Positions 23,485 through 33,546 of a stretch of 64,000 nucleotides of DNA are shown here, one piece after another. Within the stretch, counting starts at the first letter, position 1. Every line of letters begins with the position of its first letter. Where the stretch lies: assembly GCA_020310875.1 (NCBI GenBank), contig CM035407.1, positions 226,479,468 to 226,543,467 on the forward strand. The letters run 5' to 3'. The notes beneath the pieces were generated by a model. It made no database searches. It was not told the origin of the DNA and saw only the letters and a program-made list of their open reading frames with translations. Made by a program: the position numbers and the translations under genes. Source of the DNA: Ceratopteris richardii (lineage: Eukaryota > Streptophyta > Polypodiopsida > Polypodiales > Pteridaceae).

Positions 23485-26400
23485 AGGGTCTGTCGCCTCT
23501 GACAGACCTCTTTTCCGCCGTTTGATCAATGTATTGTTGCAGGAGGTCGGTTGCCAATTCTTGTTCTTTGATTTTTAAACCTCTGATTAGATCTCGTTGC
23601 AAAGCCTCCCAATCCACTGTACCAGGCATGTCAGGTTGTGGCATCGTGTAAAGCTCAGAATGCATCGTTTGTTCGCATGCAAAGAGATGGAGTAGATGCG
23701 TAGGCCGTGGCGCAAATACCTCTGAATGTGCTTCCCAAAACCCCGTGGTGAACATATCGTCAAATGTTTGCTTGTAGCAGGCAGGGAGATATCTTATGCG
23801 TGCATGCCATGCGTAAGCCACTCGTATGCTCGGGGTTGTGCTCATATCATATAGCAGGTCGTAATTACCATTAATAAACCCGGGAATAGGAGGTTGAATA
23901 CGGCATACATTGCGAAAAGTTTTGAGTACGACCTGCATCATGTCGAAGATCTTGAGCATCATCTGGGCAGCGACATCTGGCATAGGGTGGAGGCGTGGTA
24001 TCCAATGTCTGATGGTTGCAATCATGTATGACACTGTAGGAGTACCGGTTGGGGGGGCGATAGCGGGGTAATTGAGCCATTCCTTGCAGTTTGCGTTATT
24101 CTGAACCTTGATGGCAAAAGCTTTCCAGGATCGGCGTCTTTGCACTGGCCCAAAACAAGGATTGTACCTCAAATGCATGGGGGCATGATCCCATGTTCGA
24201 AGCATTTCTGGGTAAGTTTCGAGTAACTTTTGCCTCCACGTTGGTTGGAATATGACCCCTTTTCGTGCCGCTTCTGGTATGTCTTTTGGTTCGAACTGTG
24301 TGGCAAATGTGGGGCACTTGTTGGTGACCCGTTTGATTTCTGCATTGTAGTCAGCTAACAGTACAAAATAGGGCTTGTATTGCAGTTCTGAACTAGTGAT
24401 AAGGCGTCTAGGGGCGATGTGTCTGAAGTATTCTGAGTGAAGGATGGTGTCCTCAATGGCCTTCATTGCCAGCATCTGAGTGGATATCCGCTCCTGATGA
24501 GTTTGCCCCATCTCCTCTACTTGTTTCATCCATGCTGATGGGGGTTCCTCATAGGTATCTTGGCCTTCTTCTGTTACGCGTCCTCCTGGGAATGGTTGAG
24601 GCTCGTAGGCGTCGACTAATGCTTCCTCCACTGGGATGGTAACTGCTTCTTCTTCTGACGGTTGCTCTGGTGGGGAAGGGGGTCGTTCGTACTGCATCAA
24701 CTTCAGTTTTAAGTCTGCGATCTGCTGGCGTAACTCCAGCACGTCGTTGGGCGTTGAAGGTTCAGGTTCGGTTGAAGTAGCAGCGTCTGTCATTTCTTTA
24801 TGCTCCTGTCGGTGTGGTGTAGACTCTTGGGGTCTCTGCAAGTCCTTTAGCTGGTCGGCAAGCTGATCATGTGCTTCTAACAGATTGGCATACGTTTCCA
24901 ATATTTGTTGTATGCTCTCTGATGGGACCGCTTGAAATTTGACCGGGTCTATGGGTGCTCCCGGGATGTTCTCCATGGCCGCCTCGAGATTCTCTTGGTT
25001 TTGTTGTTGAAGCCGTCTGTTCTCTTCTTGAGCTGCCGCTAGATGTCGTCGTAGCAAAGCCATATTTCGTTGAAGCCTTGCGTTGCGGCCCATCTGATCT
25101 CGCAGCTGTTCCTCCATGGCTTTGCGCTCTTCCATATGTCTCGCCTCGAGTTGCGCATTTGTCTGTTCGAGGGCGGATATCTTTCTTTGTGACTCCGTAT
25201 GACTGAACTCCAAAGCATTGACACGCTCTTGGAGAGTTGCTGAGAGGGTGCAAAGGTCTTTGTTATTTTCTTCCAACAATGTATATTCCTGCTTAAGCTG
25301 AGTGGCAGCTTCGAGCATCGTGTCGAGTGCAAGACTAAATGAGGTGGATGCGGGGGTAAGGATGGAAGATGCAGGGGGTTGGGGAGTGGGAATGGGAAAA
25401 GTGGATGTTGTGCCTATTGTGTGTGGAAGTGGTGATGTGAGTGTAATAACATGTGATGGTGTTGTGAGAACAGTGGTAGTGGGTGACCCAGTGGATGGTG
25501 AGATGTCCATGGGATCGGACATGAGAGAGTGTGATTCGTGAAACGTGAACACCGGGATGGTGGGTGGTGTGATAGTGGTGTTTGTGAAGGTGGGGAAGTG
25601 AACTTGGGGAAGGGACTTTTTCTTATGTTCATCAACCTGTCGAAGAATGTTTACAAATTGGGTCCACAAGGAGGGTTGGGTGATTAGTGTGGTGCCCGAG
25701 GCAGTTACAAGAGATGGAGTAGGTATAGTTTGGGAGGGAGGAAATGGAAGGGTGGAGGGTAAGGGAAGGGAAAGAGTCTGACTAGTGACAGATGGTTGTC
25801 CAAAGGCATGGAGGAAGGAAGGGTGACCTAGTTGGGGTTCAAAAATCTGAGTGACAGAAATGGATGAGGGTGAAGGAAGGAGAGTAGAAACGGGGGTGTG
25901 TACAATGGTCTCACTATAGGAGGAGAAAGGTTGTGTAGAAAAATAAGTGGAGAGAGGCTCTGAGGGTGGGATAGGGGATGATGGGGGGGATGGTGCCTGC
26001 GTAATTTCCTCCGGTTCATTATTGGGCCTAGGGCTAATCATGTGAACATCTTCTGATGTGGACGTAGCTAGCTCGGTAGATACTTCCATCTGAATCATCT
26101 TTCCTTGTCGCGGCCGCGTATCAATTCTTCTTTGATCATAAGCAGGGTTCTCTTGACAGACCAAGGTTCTCAATGCTTCACTGATGCCACAGGTGTCCGC
26201 CAAAAGATTTAGCGATTCTACAAATTGGGGGTCGATATGCTCTGACTGTAACATCTGGTTTACTAGGGCCCTATTTGCTTCTTCTGACATTTTATGGCGG
26301 CTTTGTACCTGCTTGATTGTCTGGTATAATCGTTTGAGCTGTGCCGTATATGCAGGGGCTTCGTCTTCACTCTCTTCTGGGTTATTCCTTGGTGCCTGCT

Positions 26401-27727
26401 CTTGAGCTTGTGTGTTTGGACTTGGAGGAGGTTGTGTCACTCCTAGCTCCTGTACGCTGCTTGTCTCACCTCGTGCATGTTCTCTTTGGGTTGATGTCCC
26501 CGGATCGATATTGTCAGGGCAACCTTCACTGTCTGATAGATGAGCCGTCTGCAGAAATGTTTCAAAATCAAAATTTTGGTCTTCGGTGAAAGTGGCCATC
26601 GCTGCGAATTCTGCATCGATTGGTAGCGGAGGGGCAGAGGGAGTGGGCTGTACCACCTCTCTTGGTCGAGACTCCTGGAGATGGATTGTGATTGGTGCCA
26701 CCGGGGCTTCCTCTCTAGTGGAGACTTCGGTAGTGGTTGCTGGAGGGATCAGGACTTGTGAAAGGGATCCACGCATTCTTTTTGCAGGCTGACTCCCTGA
26801 CTTTCGCCCTTTAAACAATTCTAGATGTGCATACTTTAGGGCTCGAGCAACTGGCACATCATACGCCAGACATCTGTAGATGATTCTAGTCAACGCACAG
26901 CAACCATGTAGCGTGGGCTTCCTCACACCCCGCTTGCCTGCCTCATATACCTGATCTAAGATCCATACTGGCATCTTAATGGGCAAGCTTCCGGTCTCTG
27001 CTAAATACAGTCCGTACCATATCTTCTTGTGAGGCTGAGTGAAACGGTCTTGAGCTGGAAATGCGAAGTGCTGGAGGCACATCCGCAGGGGTATGGCGAT
27101 GTTAGGGGTGAGGGCGCACATGTCTTTGAGCTTCTTGACTCTATTGCTCTTCATTGATTCTGGTATCAGGGGGTCGCGATCTGAAGGCACATGAGTGCCA
27201 TACATTTGAAGGGCTTCCCTGATTAATGTTACATTTAGTTCAAACTTCCTCATCTCCTCCAGATTAGATAAGGAGGGCACCCAGAATGTGCCTGAATGAT
27301 CTTTATCCCCGGTAGGTTTCATCGTAGCAATCAAGTAGTAACACCTGAGGAAGTCAGGTTTTGGTAGAGCTGCACTGAAGTAAGGTTGCAGTCCTGCCTT
27401 TCGCCAGATCTCTTGAAGGGGAGCTGCATTTTGTAAGGCCTCAAATTCTCTTGAAAAGAATTGGAAGGTCCACCAAACCCCTCCACACTCCATCTTGGAC
27501 TCCCAGATGTGATCTGCGTCTCCCAAATCCCCTGGCATTTCATTGAACCAATGGGAGTGCCCTTTTACTCTTTCGGTTAGCCCACTGGGTGGATCTGGAA
27601 TAGGAATCCTTCGCACATTCAAGAGTTCTTCAGGCCTAGCCGTTGGTGGAGCTTCTACTGGCATGGCATCCCAATTGATAGGAGCACCAGATCCTGCCTG
27701 AGAGCTTGTGCCTGCCGCTGTTGCCAT
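23483..27727 (-). CDS. ORF3, large unknown protein in env position
   Basis: A 1414-aa open frame in sense orientation lies between pol and the 3' LTR. Visible parts are an N-terminal, probably globular region (residues 1-330) with the conserved segment LTPNIAIPLRMCLQHFAF near 208-225; a Pro/Ser/Thr-rich linker at about 565-780; a long coiled coil with many Leu/Gln/Glu heptads at about 800-930; and a C-terminal Trp/Tyr-rich globular region at about 1050-1400. I see no signal peptide, membrane segment, zinc finger or enzyme motif. Its place matches the env-like ORF of Athila elements, but nothing in it looks like a fusion glycoprotein. A relative at 1-720 shows that the family carries it. A structural or movement role is possible but unproven. 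Confidence 0.85.
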   Translation of the reverse strand: MATAAGTSSQAGSGAPINWDAMPVEAPPTARPEELLNVRRIPIPDPPSGLTERVKGHSHWFNEMPGDLGDADHIWESKMECGGVWWTFQFFSREFEALQNAAPLQEIWRKAGLQPYFSAALPKPDFLRCYYLIATMKPTGDKDHSGTFWVPSLSNLEEMRKFELNVTLIREALQMYGTHVPSDRDPLIPESMKSNRVKKLKDMCALTPNIAIPLRMCLQHFAFPAQDRFTQPHKKIWYGLYLAETGSLPIKMPVWILDQVYEAGKRGVRKPTLHGCCALTRIIYRCLAYDVPVARALKYAHLELFKGRKSGSQPAKRMRGSLSQVLIPPATTTEVSTREEAPVAPITIHLQESRPREVVQPTPSAPPLPIDAEFAAMATFTEDQNFDFETFLQTAHLSDSEGCPDNIDPGTSTQREHARGETSSVQELGVTQPPPSPNTQAQEQAPRNNPEESEDEAPAYTAQLKRLYQTIKQVQSRHKMSEEANRALVNQMLQSEHIDPQFVESLNLLADTCGISEALRTLVCQENPAYDQRRIDTRPRQGKMIQMEVSTELATSTSEDVHMISPRPNNEPEEITQAPSPPSSPIPPSEPLSTYFSTQPFSSYSETIVHTPVSTLLPSPSSISVTQIFEPQLGHPSFLHAFGQPSVTSQTLSLPLPSTLPFPPSQTIPTPSLVTASGTTLITQPSLWTQFVNILRQVDEHKKKSLPQVHFPTFTNTTITPPTIPVFTFHESHSLMSDPMDISPSTGSPTTTVLTTPSHVITLTSPLPHTIGTTSTFPIPTPQPPASSILTPASTSFSLALDTMLEAATQLKQEYTLLEENNKDLCTLSATLQERVNALEFSHTESQRKISALEQTNAQLEARHMEERKAMEEQLRDQMGRNARLQRNMALLRRHLAAAQEENRRLQQQNQENLEAAMENIPGAPIDPVKFQAVPSESIQQILETYANLLEAHDQLADQLKDLQRPQESTPHRQEHKEMTDAATSTEPEPSTPNDVLELRQQIADLKLKLMQYERPPSPPEQPSEEEAVTIPVEEALVDAYEPQPFPGGRVTEEGQDTYEEPPSAWMKQVEEMGQTHQERISTQMLAMKAIEDTILHSEYFRHIAPRRLITSSELQYKPYFVLLADYNAEIKRVTNKCPTFATQFEPKDIPEAARKGVIFQPTWRQKLLETYPEMLRTWDHAPMHLRYNPCFGPVQRRRSWKAFAIKVQNNANCKEWLNYPAIAPPTGTPTVSYMIATIRHWIPRLHPMPDVAAQMMLKIFDMMQVVLKTFRNVCRIQPPIPGFINGNYDLLYDMSTTPSIRVAYAWHARIRYLPACYKQTFDDMFTTGFWEAHSEVFAPRPTHLLHLFACEQTMHSELYTMPQPDMPGTVDWEALQRDLIRGLKIKEQELATDLLQQYIDQTAEKRSVRGDRP

Positions 27728-27957
27728 GAGAGTAGGTTGCTTATCTGCTGGAAGACGAAAGGCACATTAGTGTTGCATAGGAAATAGGATGTAATGGTGT
27801 TCCCTTCACAATACTAACACGACAATCCCGGAGGTCAGTGATTAGTGGTGAGGTGTTTATGATATGTGTGAGTGGTGATTAAAGGTCAGTGTCATCCTAG
27901 ATGCATACTTTGGTTATGCAATGGGCTCGGAATGCTTCTACGTTAGTGTGGACGGAT
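27728..27957 (-). promoter_or_regulatory. pol-ORF3 spacer with splice-acceptor-like site
   Basis: This is 230 bases with no ORF. On the minus strand the segment just before the ORF3 ATG reads tttcgtcttcCAGCAG, a pyrimidine tract followed by tandem acceptors (G at 27748 and at 27745). A branch-point-like cactaat lies about 20 bases upstream. The acceptors lie 18-21 nt before the start codon. This would fit expression of ORF3 from a spliced subgenomic RNA; splicing itself is inferred. Confidence 0.55.
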
Positions 27958-30900
27958 TTACAGAATAGGGTCAGGGGGTTTAGTACACCGTTTAATTCTC
28001 CACACTTTGATACAGGAGTCGTAGCTCTTAGAGCTAAGAACATGTGAAGATTTCGGTCTGAGAGTGTGATGTAAGTGGGATCTTGTGGGTACCCATTTCC
28101 AGACATTCCTGGGGTTGATGGGAGTGTGGACAGTGAGAGGTGTAGGTATCCTGTCACTTCCTGAGTTGTTGGCCAAGAGTGCTTGTGAGAGCTGCTTCAT
28201 CCTTGTGCCTGTAGTTGAAGTAATTTGGGCTTGTAAGCTAGCCTTGGGCACCCATATCTGTCTAGCATTAGGGATGGCCTTCATTGACCGCTTAGGAACC
28301 CAAATAGAGATGGTGTGCCTAGGGGTTATATTAGGGGGCTTCTTAGCTTTGTTCCTTGATTGTGAGGCTCGTTTCTTGTCTCCTTGAGAATCTGCGATTG
28401 GAGCTGTGGGTCTCCCATCCTTGCGTATCCAGATCTGCTTCACGCCACGAGATGCTCCATGTTGCGCGGGTTGGCGCTCCATCCTCTTGATCAGCGGTCT
28501 CCTTCGTATAGAGTGACGTTCGGTCCGTTCGTTTAAAATCTTCTTTGGATCAATTGGGAACTCCTTCTTGGCTCCTGAGCCTTCAGTAAGATTGACATTT
28601 CTCTGCACCATAGAAGTTTGGACAAGCACAACGTGGTTATCTTCGTGTGGATTCCTGGAGGGACCAGGAGTTGTTGCCTGTTCTATTGGTTTGAGTGCTT
28701 GATTTTCTAATTCAATTGTGAGACGACTCTGGCCTACCCAAGCCTGAAGAAGTCCACTTCTTAGGTTCAGGTTGACTGCGTAATCATAGATCCAGTCTTG
28801 GCCCAAGACAAGAGGTTCGGTTAGATCCTCGTCTTCACACACTAGCACTTTTGCTGGCATGAGGACCTCTTGTATGTTGAGGGGAAGATCCACCTCTCCC
28901 ATACAAGGGGTTTCAACACCTCCTAATCCTATCAGATATGCTTCTATGGGTTTTACCTCCAACTGCAGCTGCTGGCAATAAGAAAGCCGAACTGCACTTG
29001 TGGCTGCTCCTGAATCAATTAAAGCCCTCACGCTTGTTGTGCTGTCCTTTTGTCCTATTTCTAGGGTCACAAAAGGTCGTCGGTCTACTATCTTATGGGT
29101 GCGCCCACCTGAAGCCTCACACATGGCCATGTGGTAGCCTGGAGACTCTTGAGTGTCAGTCATAGGCTGGTCCCTTCCTCGTCTCCTCAACTTCATTCTT
29201 CTGATACGCTCTAAGGCCTCTGCCTGTGCTTCTTCCCGAATTCGTTTTTCCTCCTCTTTACGTTGCTTAGCAATATTGAGTCGGCTTAGCATCTCCTCCG
29301 TGAGGGGTTCCTGATACAGTTTGACTCTGCATCCGCTAATATAGTTTGGGAGGACATCCCCCTCTAAAGTGGCTAGTTGTACTGCTCCACTTGTGGAGAT
29401 CTTATTAATGATCATAGGTCCGTAGCCTCTCTTCTCTAGCTTTCTTGCGTGTTGTTTCAATGTGTAGACTAACACTAGATCTCCGGCTTTCAAGCCCTTA
29501 TCCTTCACATGGGCATCAAAGTATGCTTTTTGCCGTTTCTTTGCAGCATAGATGCCTGCTGCTGCTCGTAGCCTCGTCTCACCTAAACGCTCTAGATCAA
29601 AGATCCTAGAGGACAACTCGTGTCCATTCCACTCATGCTCTCGTGCTACTCTTAAAGCTGGAATTAGGAAATCTAAGGGTAGCACCGCATTTTGACCGAA
29701 GACCATCTGAAATGGGGTGGCATTGAGTACCGTTTTGTAAGCAACTCGGTATGCCCAAACAGCATGGTGAAGTTGTTTGTCCCAATCAGAGCGTTTATTA
29801 TTGACCAGTTTCGTCAATACGTTACACAGGATCTTATTCGTGCTCTCGGCTTGTCCGTTAGCTTGTGGGTGATAGGGTGCAGACTTCTTATGTACCACCA
29901 TGAATTCTTGAAGGAGATTTTCAATGACCTCATTCAAGAAGTGCGTTCCTCTATCACTAACCAACTCTATTGGTAACCCATATCTAGTGAACACATTTTC
30001 GAATAAGAACTTAGCCGTCGTTTGAGCATCATTCTTTGCCGTGGCTTTTACTTCCACCCACTTTGTAAGGTAATCTGTGGCTACAATAATGTATTCTGCA
30101 TGGGAGCTCCTAGCTGGGGGGTTGATGGGACCTACAAAGTCTATACCCCACTTTGAAAATGCACGTCCTCCCATCATTGGCCTCAAGGGCATTTCATCCT
30201 TTCTTGTCGGATATTGGGCACGTTGGCATGTGTCGCAACTCTTCACATAAGCATGTGCATCCATATGAAGAGTGGGCCACCACAGTCCTGAGAAGAGAAT
30301 AGTCTTAACCACTCTGTCAGGCCCAAAGTGCCCACCTGCAGCACCGCTATGTGCCGTTTCTAAGACTTTCAAGTAGTCTGATTCATGTACGCACAGTCTT
30401 AGGTAACCATCCTTGCCTCTTCGATACAGGTTGTCTCCTACTAAAGCATAGTCTTGAGCCTCTTGCTCCATGCTCCGTTTTCTTGCAATACTAGCCTGAT
30501 TGGTTAATGTTCCTGTTCTCATGAACTCGACCAGTGGAGCACTCCAATCTGGGATTAATGACATGTGATAAAGAGTGGCATGCTCCACTGGGGGTCTCTC
30601 CTGGCACTCTGGACAGCTCTGGATCCACTCTTGTACTTCTTTGTCCATGCTAGGCCAATACACTCCTAAGCGTTTTAGATTCTGCAAGGTTCGTTGTTTA
30701 GAGTAGTGATTCCCTAGCGGTCCCTCATGGGCTTGTTGCAGCCAACTAGCATGTTCATCATCCTCGACACAACAAGCTAATATGCCCTCGTTATCTTGCT
30801 TGTACATGCTCCCGGCTAATATTTGATACTTTAGCGATTTTACAATTTCCTCTTTGCTTGTCTTAACATTTTTATTTGCAGGGCCGAAGGTTAGGACTGG

Positions 30901-33546
30901 TACCAACTTATTTGCCCATTTAGGTACAACTTCTAAATTGAACAGATAAGCATCGGGCAACTCATCAGACACTCCTTGCGGTGGCTCTCCTGAAGTGATG
31001 CGAGAAAGATGGTCAGCCCTAAGATGGGTTCTACCTTTCCTGACAACCACTTCAAAGTCGTATTCCATTAGTAAGAGGAACCATCTTACTAAGCGGCCTG
31101 TATTGCAAGGTTTATTGACCAAATATAGTAACGCTTGATGATCAGTGAAAAACTTGAACTTATTGGCCAATAGATAGTGTCTAAACTTCTTCACAGCATA
31201 TATCATGCCTAAGCCTTCTCTCTCCGTTGTGGTGTAATTTTGTTCAGCTGCATTTAATTGCCTACTAGCATATGCTATCGGCAAATCTAGGTTTCCTTCA
31301 CCTGTGGGTTGTGCTAGCACACATCCTATTGCATGATTGGAGGCATCCACATGGACATGAAAGGGTTTGCTCCAATCCGGAGTAGTCAATATTGGTGCTG
31401 TGCACAAACGTCTCTTCAGCTCATTGAAGGAAGTCTCGCATTCCTCATTCCATTCAAAATTCGTTAACAGCCCATAAAGAGGTTTAGCTATGATGGCATA
31501 CATGTGGATAAATCTACGGTAATATCCACAATGGCCCATAAAGGCTTGTACCTCTTTCACATTTCTTGGTCTGGCCAACTCTGCTATTGCTCTTACCTTG
31601 TCTTCGTCTGTTGATATTCCATTCTTCGAAACAATGTGACCTAAGATCTTACCTTGGCGTACCATAAACACACACTTCTCTGGATTCAGACACACTCGAT
31701 AATCTCTACACTTGTTGAAGATTTGCCTAAGCTCGGGGATGTGGTGACTCCTTTCTTGGGAATGAGCGCATAAATCATCCACGTACACTTCTAAGCTCTT
31801 TCGCAAGAACTCTTTGAAGACATGACACATGAGTCTTTGGAATGTTGCAGGTGCATTGGTGAGCCCAAATGGCATCACACGAAATGCAAAGATTCCCCAT
31901 TCTGTGGCAAAGGCCGTTTTGTGCTGATCTTCGGGGGCAATGGCTACTTGGTTGTAACCTGAAAATCCATCAAGGAAGCTGTAAACTTCCTTGCCTGCAA
32001 CACGCTCCAAAAGATGTTCGGTGATTGGAAGAGGATAACTATCTCGGATCGTAGCGGCATTAACTTTTTTAAGGTTAATGCACACTCGCAATTTCCCATT
32101 CTTCTTGGGCACCACTACAATAGGGGACACCCATTCAGTATGCTCAATCTCATAGATGAATCCGGCTTCAATCAGCCTGTCAATCTCCTCTTTTATTTTG
32201 GCCGCATAATTGTCATTATACGTGTAAGGTTTTTGTTTGGTGGGCTTAGCATCAGCGGTCATCGGAATCGTATGAGAGCAGATCTCTGGGTCTACTCCTT
32301 TCAAGTCTCTATAATGCCATGCGAACACATCCCTATATTCCCTTAATAGGGCTACGAGCTCTGCTTCTTCTTCTGCACTTAGGTCATCTCCTATGTACGT
32401 ACATCGTTCTTCGTTCCCTTCAATGGTCACTACAATTTTTTTGGTCTTTTCTTTATTGTCATATGCTTCTCCTATAATGGCCTCTCTCTTAGGCATTCGT
32501 ACCAAAATTTTCCGGTCTTCCACTTCATATTTCTTGAAATTTTCTGGTACTTCAAACAATGATTCTTCCTCTTCTTGTCTTACTGCTTTCCTTTTCTTTT
32601 TCTTTTGACTTCCTTCACTTCCTTTCTTTGAATTTATCGTTTTAATACTCGCAAGGGGTTCTTCTTCTTTTTGGGTTAACACTCCTATGTCTTCTAAGTA
32701 GTGTTCCTCTGAGTCAAAGTAAGTATCCATCACAATGGATTCTAGATCATCGTCACTCTCTTCTTCTTCCATGGACTCACTAGGATCACACTCTTCCAAC
32801 AAGGGCTGACACATGAACACTGAAATGTCATAACCCTCCTCATCACAATGAGGTGTCCATTGTTCTTCATTGACTGCAATGTCCATGGTAGCTAAGATTT
32901 CTGCCCAACCATGAGGCTCAAATTCCTCATCTGGAAATATCATCGGTGTATAGGCTGGGTCTTTTATTGGTCTATCTCCTGGGGGAGCTCCTTCTTCTCT
33001 CGCTTTTCGGCGCTTTTCCTCTTCCTCCGCGACCTTGCACATCCACAAGTGAGTATCTTCATGCAACCAGGATGGTTCAGGTGAACTTCCAGAATGCACG
33101 GAGATAGAGTCTTCTTTCGCTTTGTGGATAGGATTCCACTGTAGGGGTGGTACATCTCTGAAGGTGTGATCCTTCAGATTGACCTTGGTGGTGACCCCTA
33201 AGTGCTGTAAGTACAAGGAGTTGGTTCCCCAATCTTGTACTATTTGTAATTGTCGTAGGAAGGGTCTTCCTAGGATCATCTCGTAAACATTATTCTTCTC
33301 AAAGTCACATATAGCAAACGTATGTTCAAACTCCACACCACAAGTGGTTAGAGTTATCCCTTCAAGCAGTCCGAGAGGTCTTTCAAAATGACCATCTGCC
33401 ATTTGAAGTTTCATTCTCGTTGGTCTTAAGGTGGGTTTGCCCCATCGCTTCCATGGTCGCGATAGCAACTCCGGCACCCGAATCCACAATTGCTTTGGTT
33501 GTGTAACCTTGATAGGTGATCGGAAGATAAGTGTTACCTTCTTCAC
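27958..33546 (-). CDS. pol: pol polyprotein: protease end, RT, RNase H, double H2C2, integrase, second protease-like domain
   Basis: This is a 1862-aa frame. Approximate residues: rest of the first protease 35-110 (LQMADG, MILGRPFL); acidic linker; RT 440-620 with YVDD near 585; RNase H 725-845 ending ADHLSR; a first H2C2 zinc finger near 935-985 and a second near 1065-1110; integrase core with D (WGIDFVGP, 1133), D (SDRGTHF, 1196) and E (NGQAEST, 1230). A retropepsin-like domain follows near 1500-1590 (ALIDSGAATSAV, LVLGQDWI). The last 160 residues are basic with repeated IWVPK-like motifs (QIWIRK, SIWVPK, QIWVPK, WKWVPT). It overlaps gag by 164 nt in the +1 frame, so the first Met is unlikely to be the true start. 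Expression as a gag-pol fusion is more likely. Confidence 0.93.
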   Translation of the reverse strand: MKKVTLIFRSPIKVTQPKQLWIRVPELLSRPWKRWGKPTLRPTRMKLQMADGHFERPLGLLEGITLTTCGVEFEHTFAICDFEKNNVYEMILGRPFLRQLQIVQDWGTNSLYLQHLGVTTKVNLKDHTFRDVPPLQWNPIHKAKEDSISVHSGSSPEPSWLHEDTHLWMCKVAEEEEKRRKAREEGAPPGDRPIKDPAYTPMIFPDEEFEPHGWAEILATMDIAVNEEQWTPHCDEEGYDISVFMCQPLLEECDPSESMEEEESDDDLESIVMDTYFDSEEHYLEDIGVLTQKEEEPLASIKTINSKKGSEGSQKKKKRKAVRQEEEESLFEVPENFKKYEVEDRKILVRMPKREAIIGEAYDNKEKTKKIVVTIEGNEERCTYIGDDLSAEEEAELVALLREYRDVFAWHYRDLKGVDPEICSHTIPMTADAKPTKQKPYTYNDNYAAKIKEEIDRLIEAGFIYEIEHTEWVSPIVVVPKKNGKLRVCINLKKVNAATIRDSYPLPITEHLLERVAGKEVYSFLDGFSGYNQVAIAPEDQHKTAFATEWGIFAFRVMPFGLTNAPATFQRLMCHVFKEFLRKSLEVYVDDLCAHSQERSHHIPELRQIFNKCRDYRVCLNPEKCVFMVRQGKILGHIVSKNGISTDEDKVRAIAELARPRNVKEVQAFMGHCGYYRRFIHMYAIIAKPLYGLLTNFEWNEECETSFNELKRRLCTAPILTTPDWSKPFHVHVDASNHAIGCVLAQPTGEGNLDLPIAYASRQLNAAEQNYTTTEREGLGMIYAVKKFRHYLLANKFKFFTDHQALLYLVNKPCNTGRLVRWFLLLMEYDFEVVVRKGRTHLRADHLSRITSGEPPQGVSDELPDAYLFNLEVVPKWANKLVPVLTFGPANKNVKTSKEEIVKSLKYQILAGSMYKQDNEGILACCVEDDEHASWLQQAHEGPLGNHYSKQRTLQNLKRLGVYWPSMDKEVQEWIQSCPECQERPPVEHATLYHMSLIPDWSAPLVEFMRTGTLTNQASIARKRSMEQEAQDYALVGDNLYRRGKDGYLRLCVHESDYLKVLETAHSGAAGGHFGPDRVVKTILFSGLWWPTLHMDAHAYVKSCDTCQRAQYPTRKDEMPLRPMMGGRAFSKWGIDFVGPINPPARSSHAEYIIVATDYLTKWVEVKATAKNDAQTTAKFLFENVFTRYGLPIELVSDRGTHFLNEVIENLLQEFMVVHKKSAPYHPQANGQAESTNKILCNVLTKLVNNKRSDWDKQLHHAVWAYRVAYKTVLNATPFQMVFGQNAVLPLDFLIPALRVAREHEWNGHELSSRIFDLERLGETRLRAAAGIYAAKKRQKAYFDAHVKDKGLKAGDLVLVYTLKQHARKLEKRGYGPMIINKISTSGAVQLATLEGDVLPNYISGCRVKLYQEPLTEEMLSRLNIAKQRKEEEKRIREEAQAEALERIRRMKLRRRGRDQPMTDTQESPGYHMAMCEASGGRTHKIVDRRPFVTLEIGQKDSTTSVRALIDSGAATSAVRLSYCQQLQLEVKPIEAYLIGLGGVETPCMGEVDLPLNIQEVLMPAKVLVCEDEDLTEPLVLGQDWIYDYAVNLNLRSGLLQAWVGQSRLTIELENQALKPIEQATTPGPSRNPHEDNHVVLVQTSMVQRNVNLTEGSGAKKEFPIDPKKILNERTERHSIRRRPLIKRMERQPAQHGASRGVKQIWIRKDGRPTAPIADSQGDKKRASQSRNKAKKPPNITPRHTISIWVPKRSMKAIPNARQIWVPKASLQAQITSTTGTRMKQLSQALLANNSGSDRIPTPLTVHTPINPRNVWKWVPTRSHLHHTLRPKSSHVLSSKSYDSCIKVWRIKRCTKPPDPIL

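Noticed and set aside
23483-27727. ORF3 as a viral-type envelope protein
   Set aside because: The position fits, but there is no signal peptide, hydrophobic fusion segment or membrane anchor; the protein is Pro/Ser/Thr-rich with a coiled coil.
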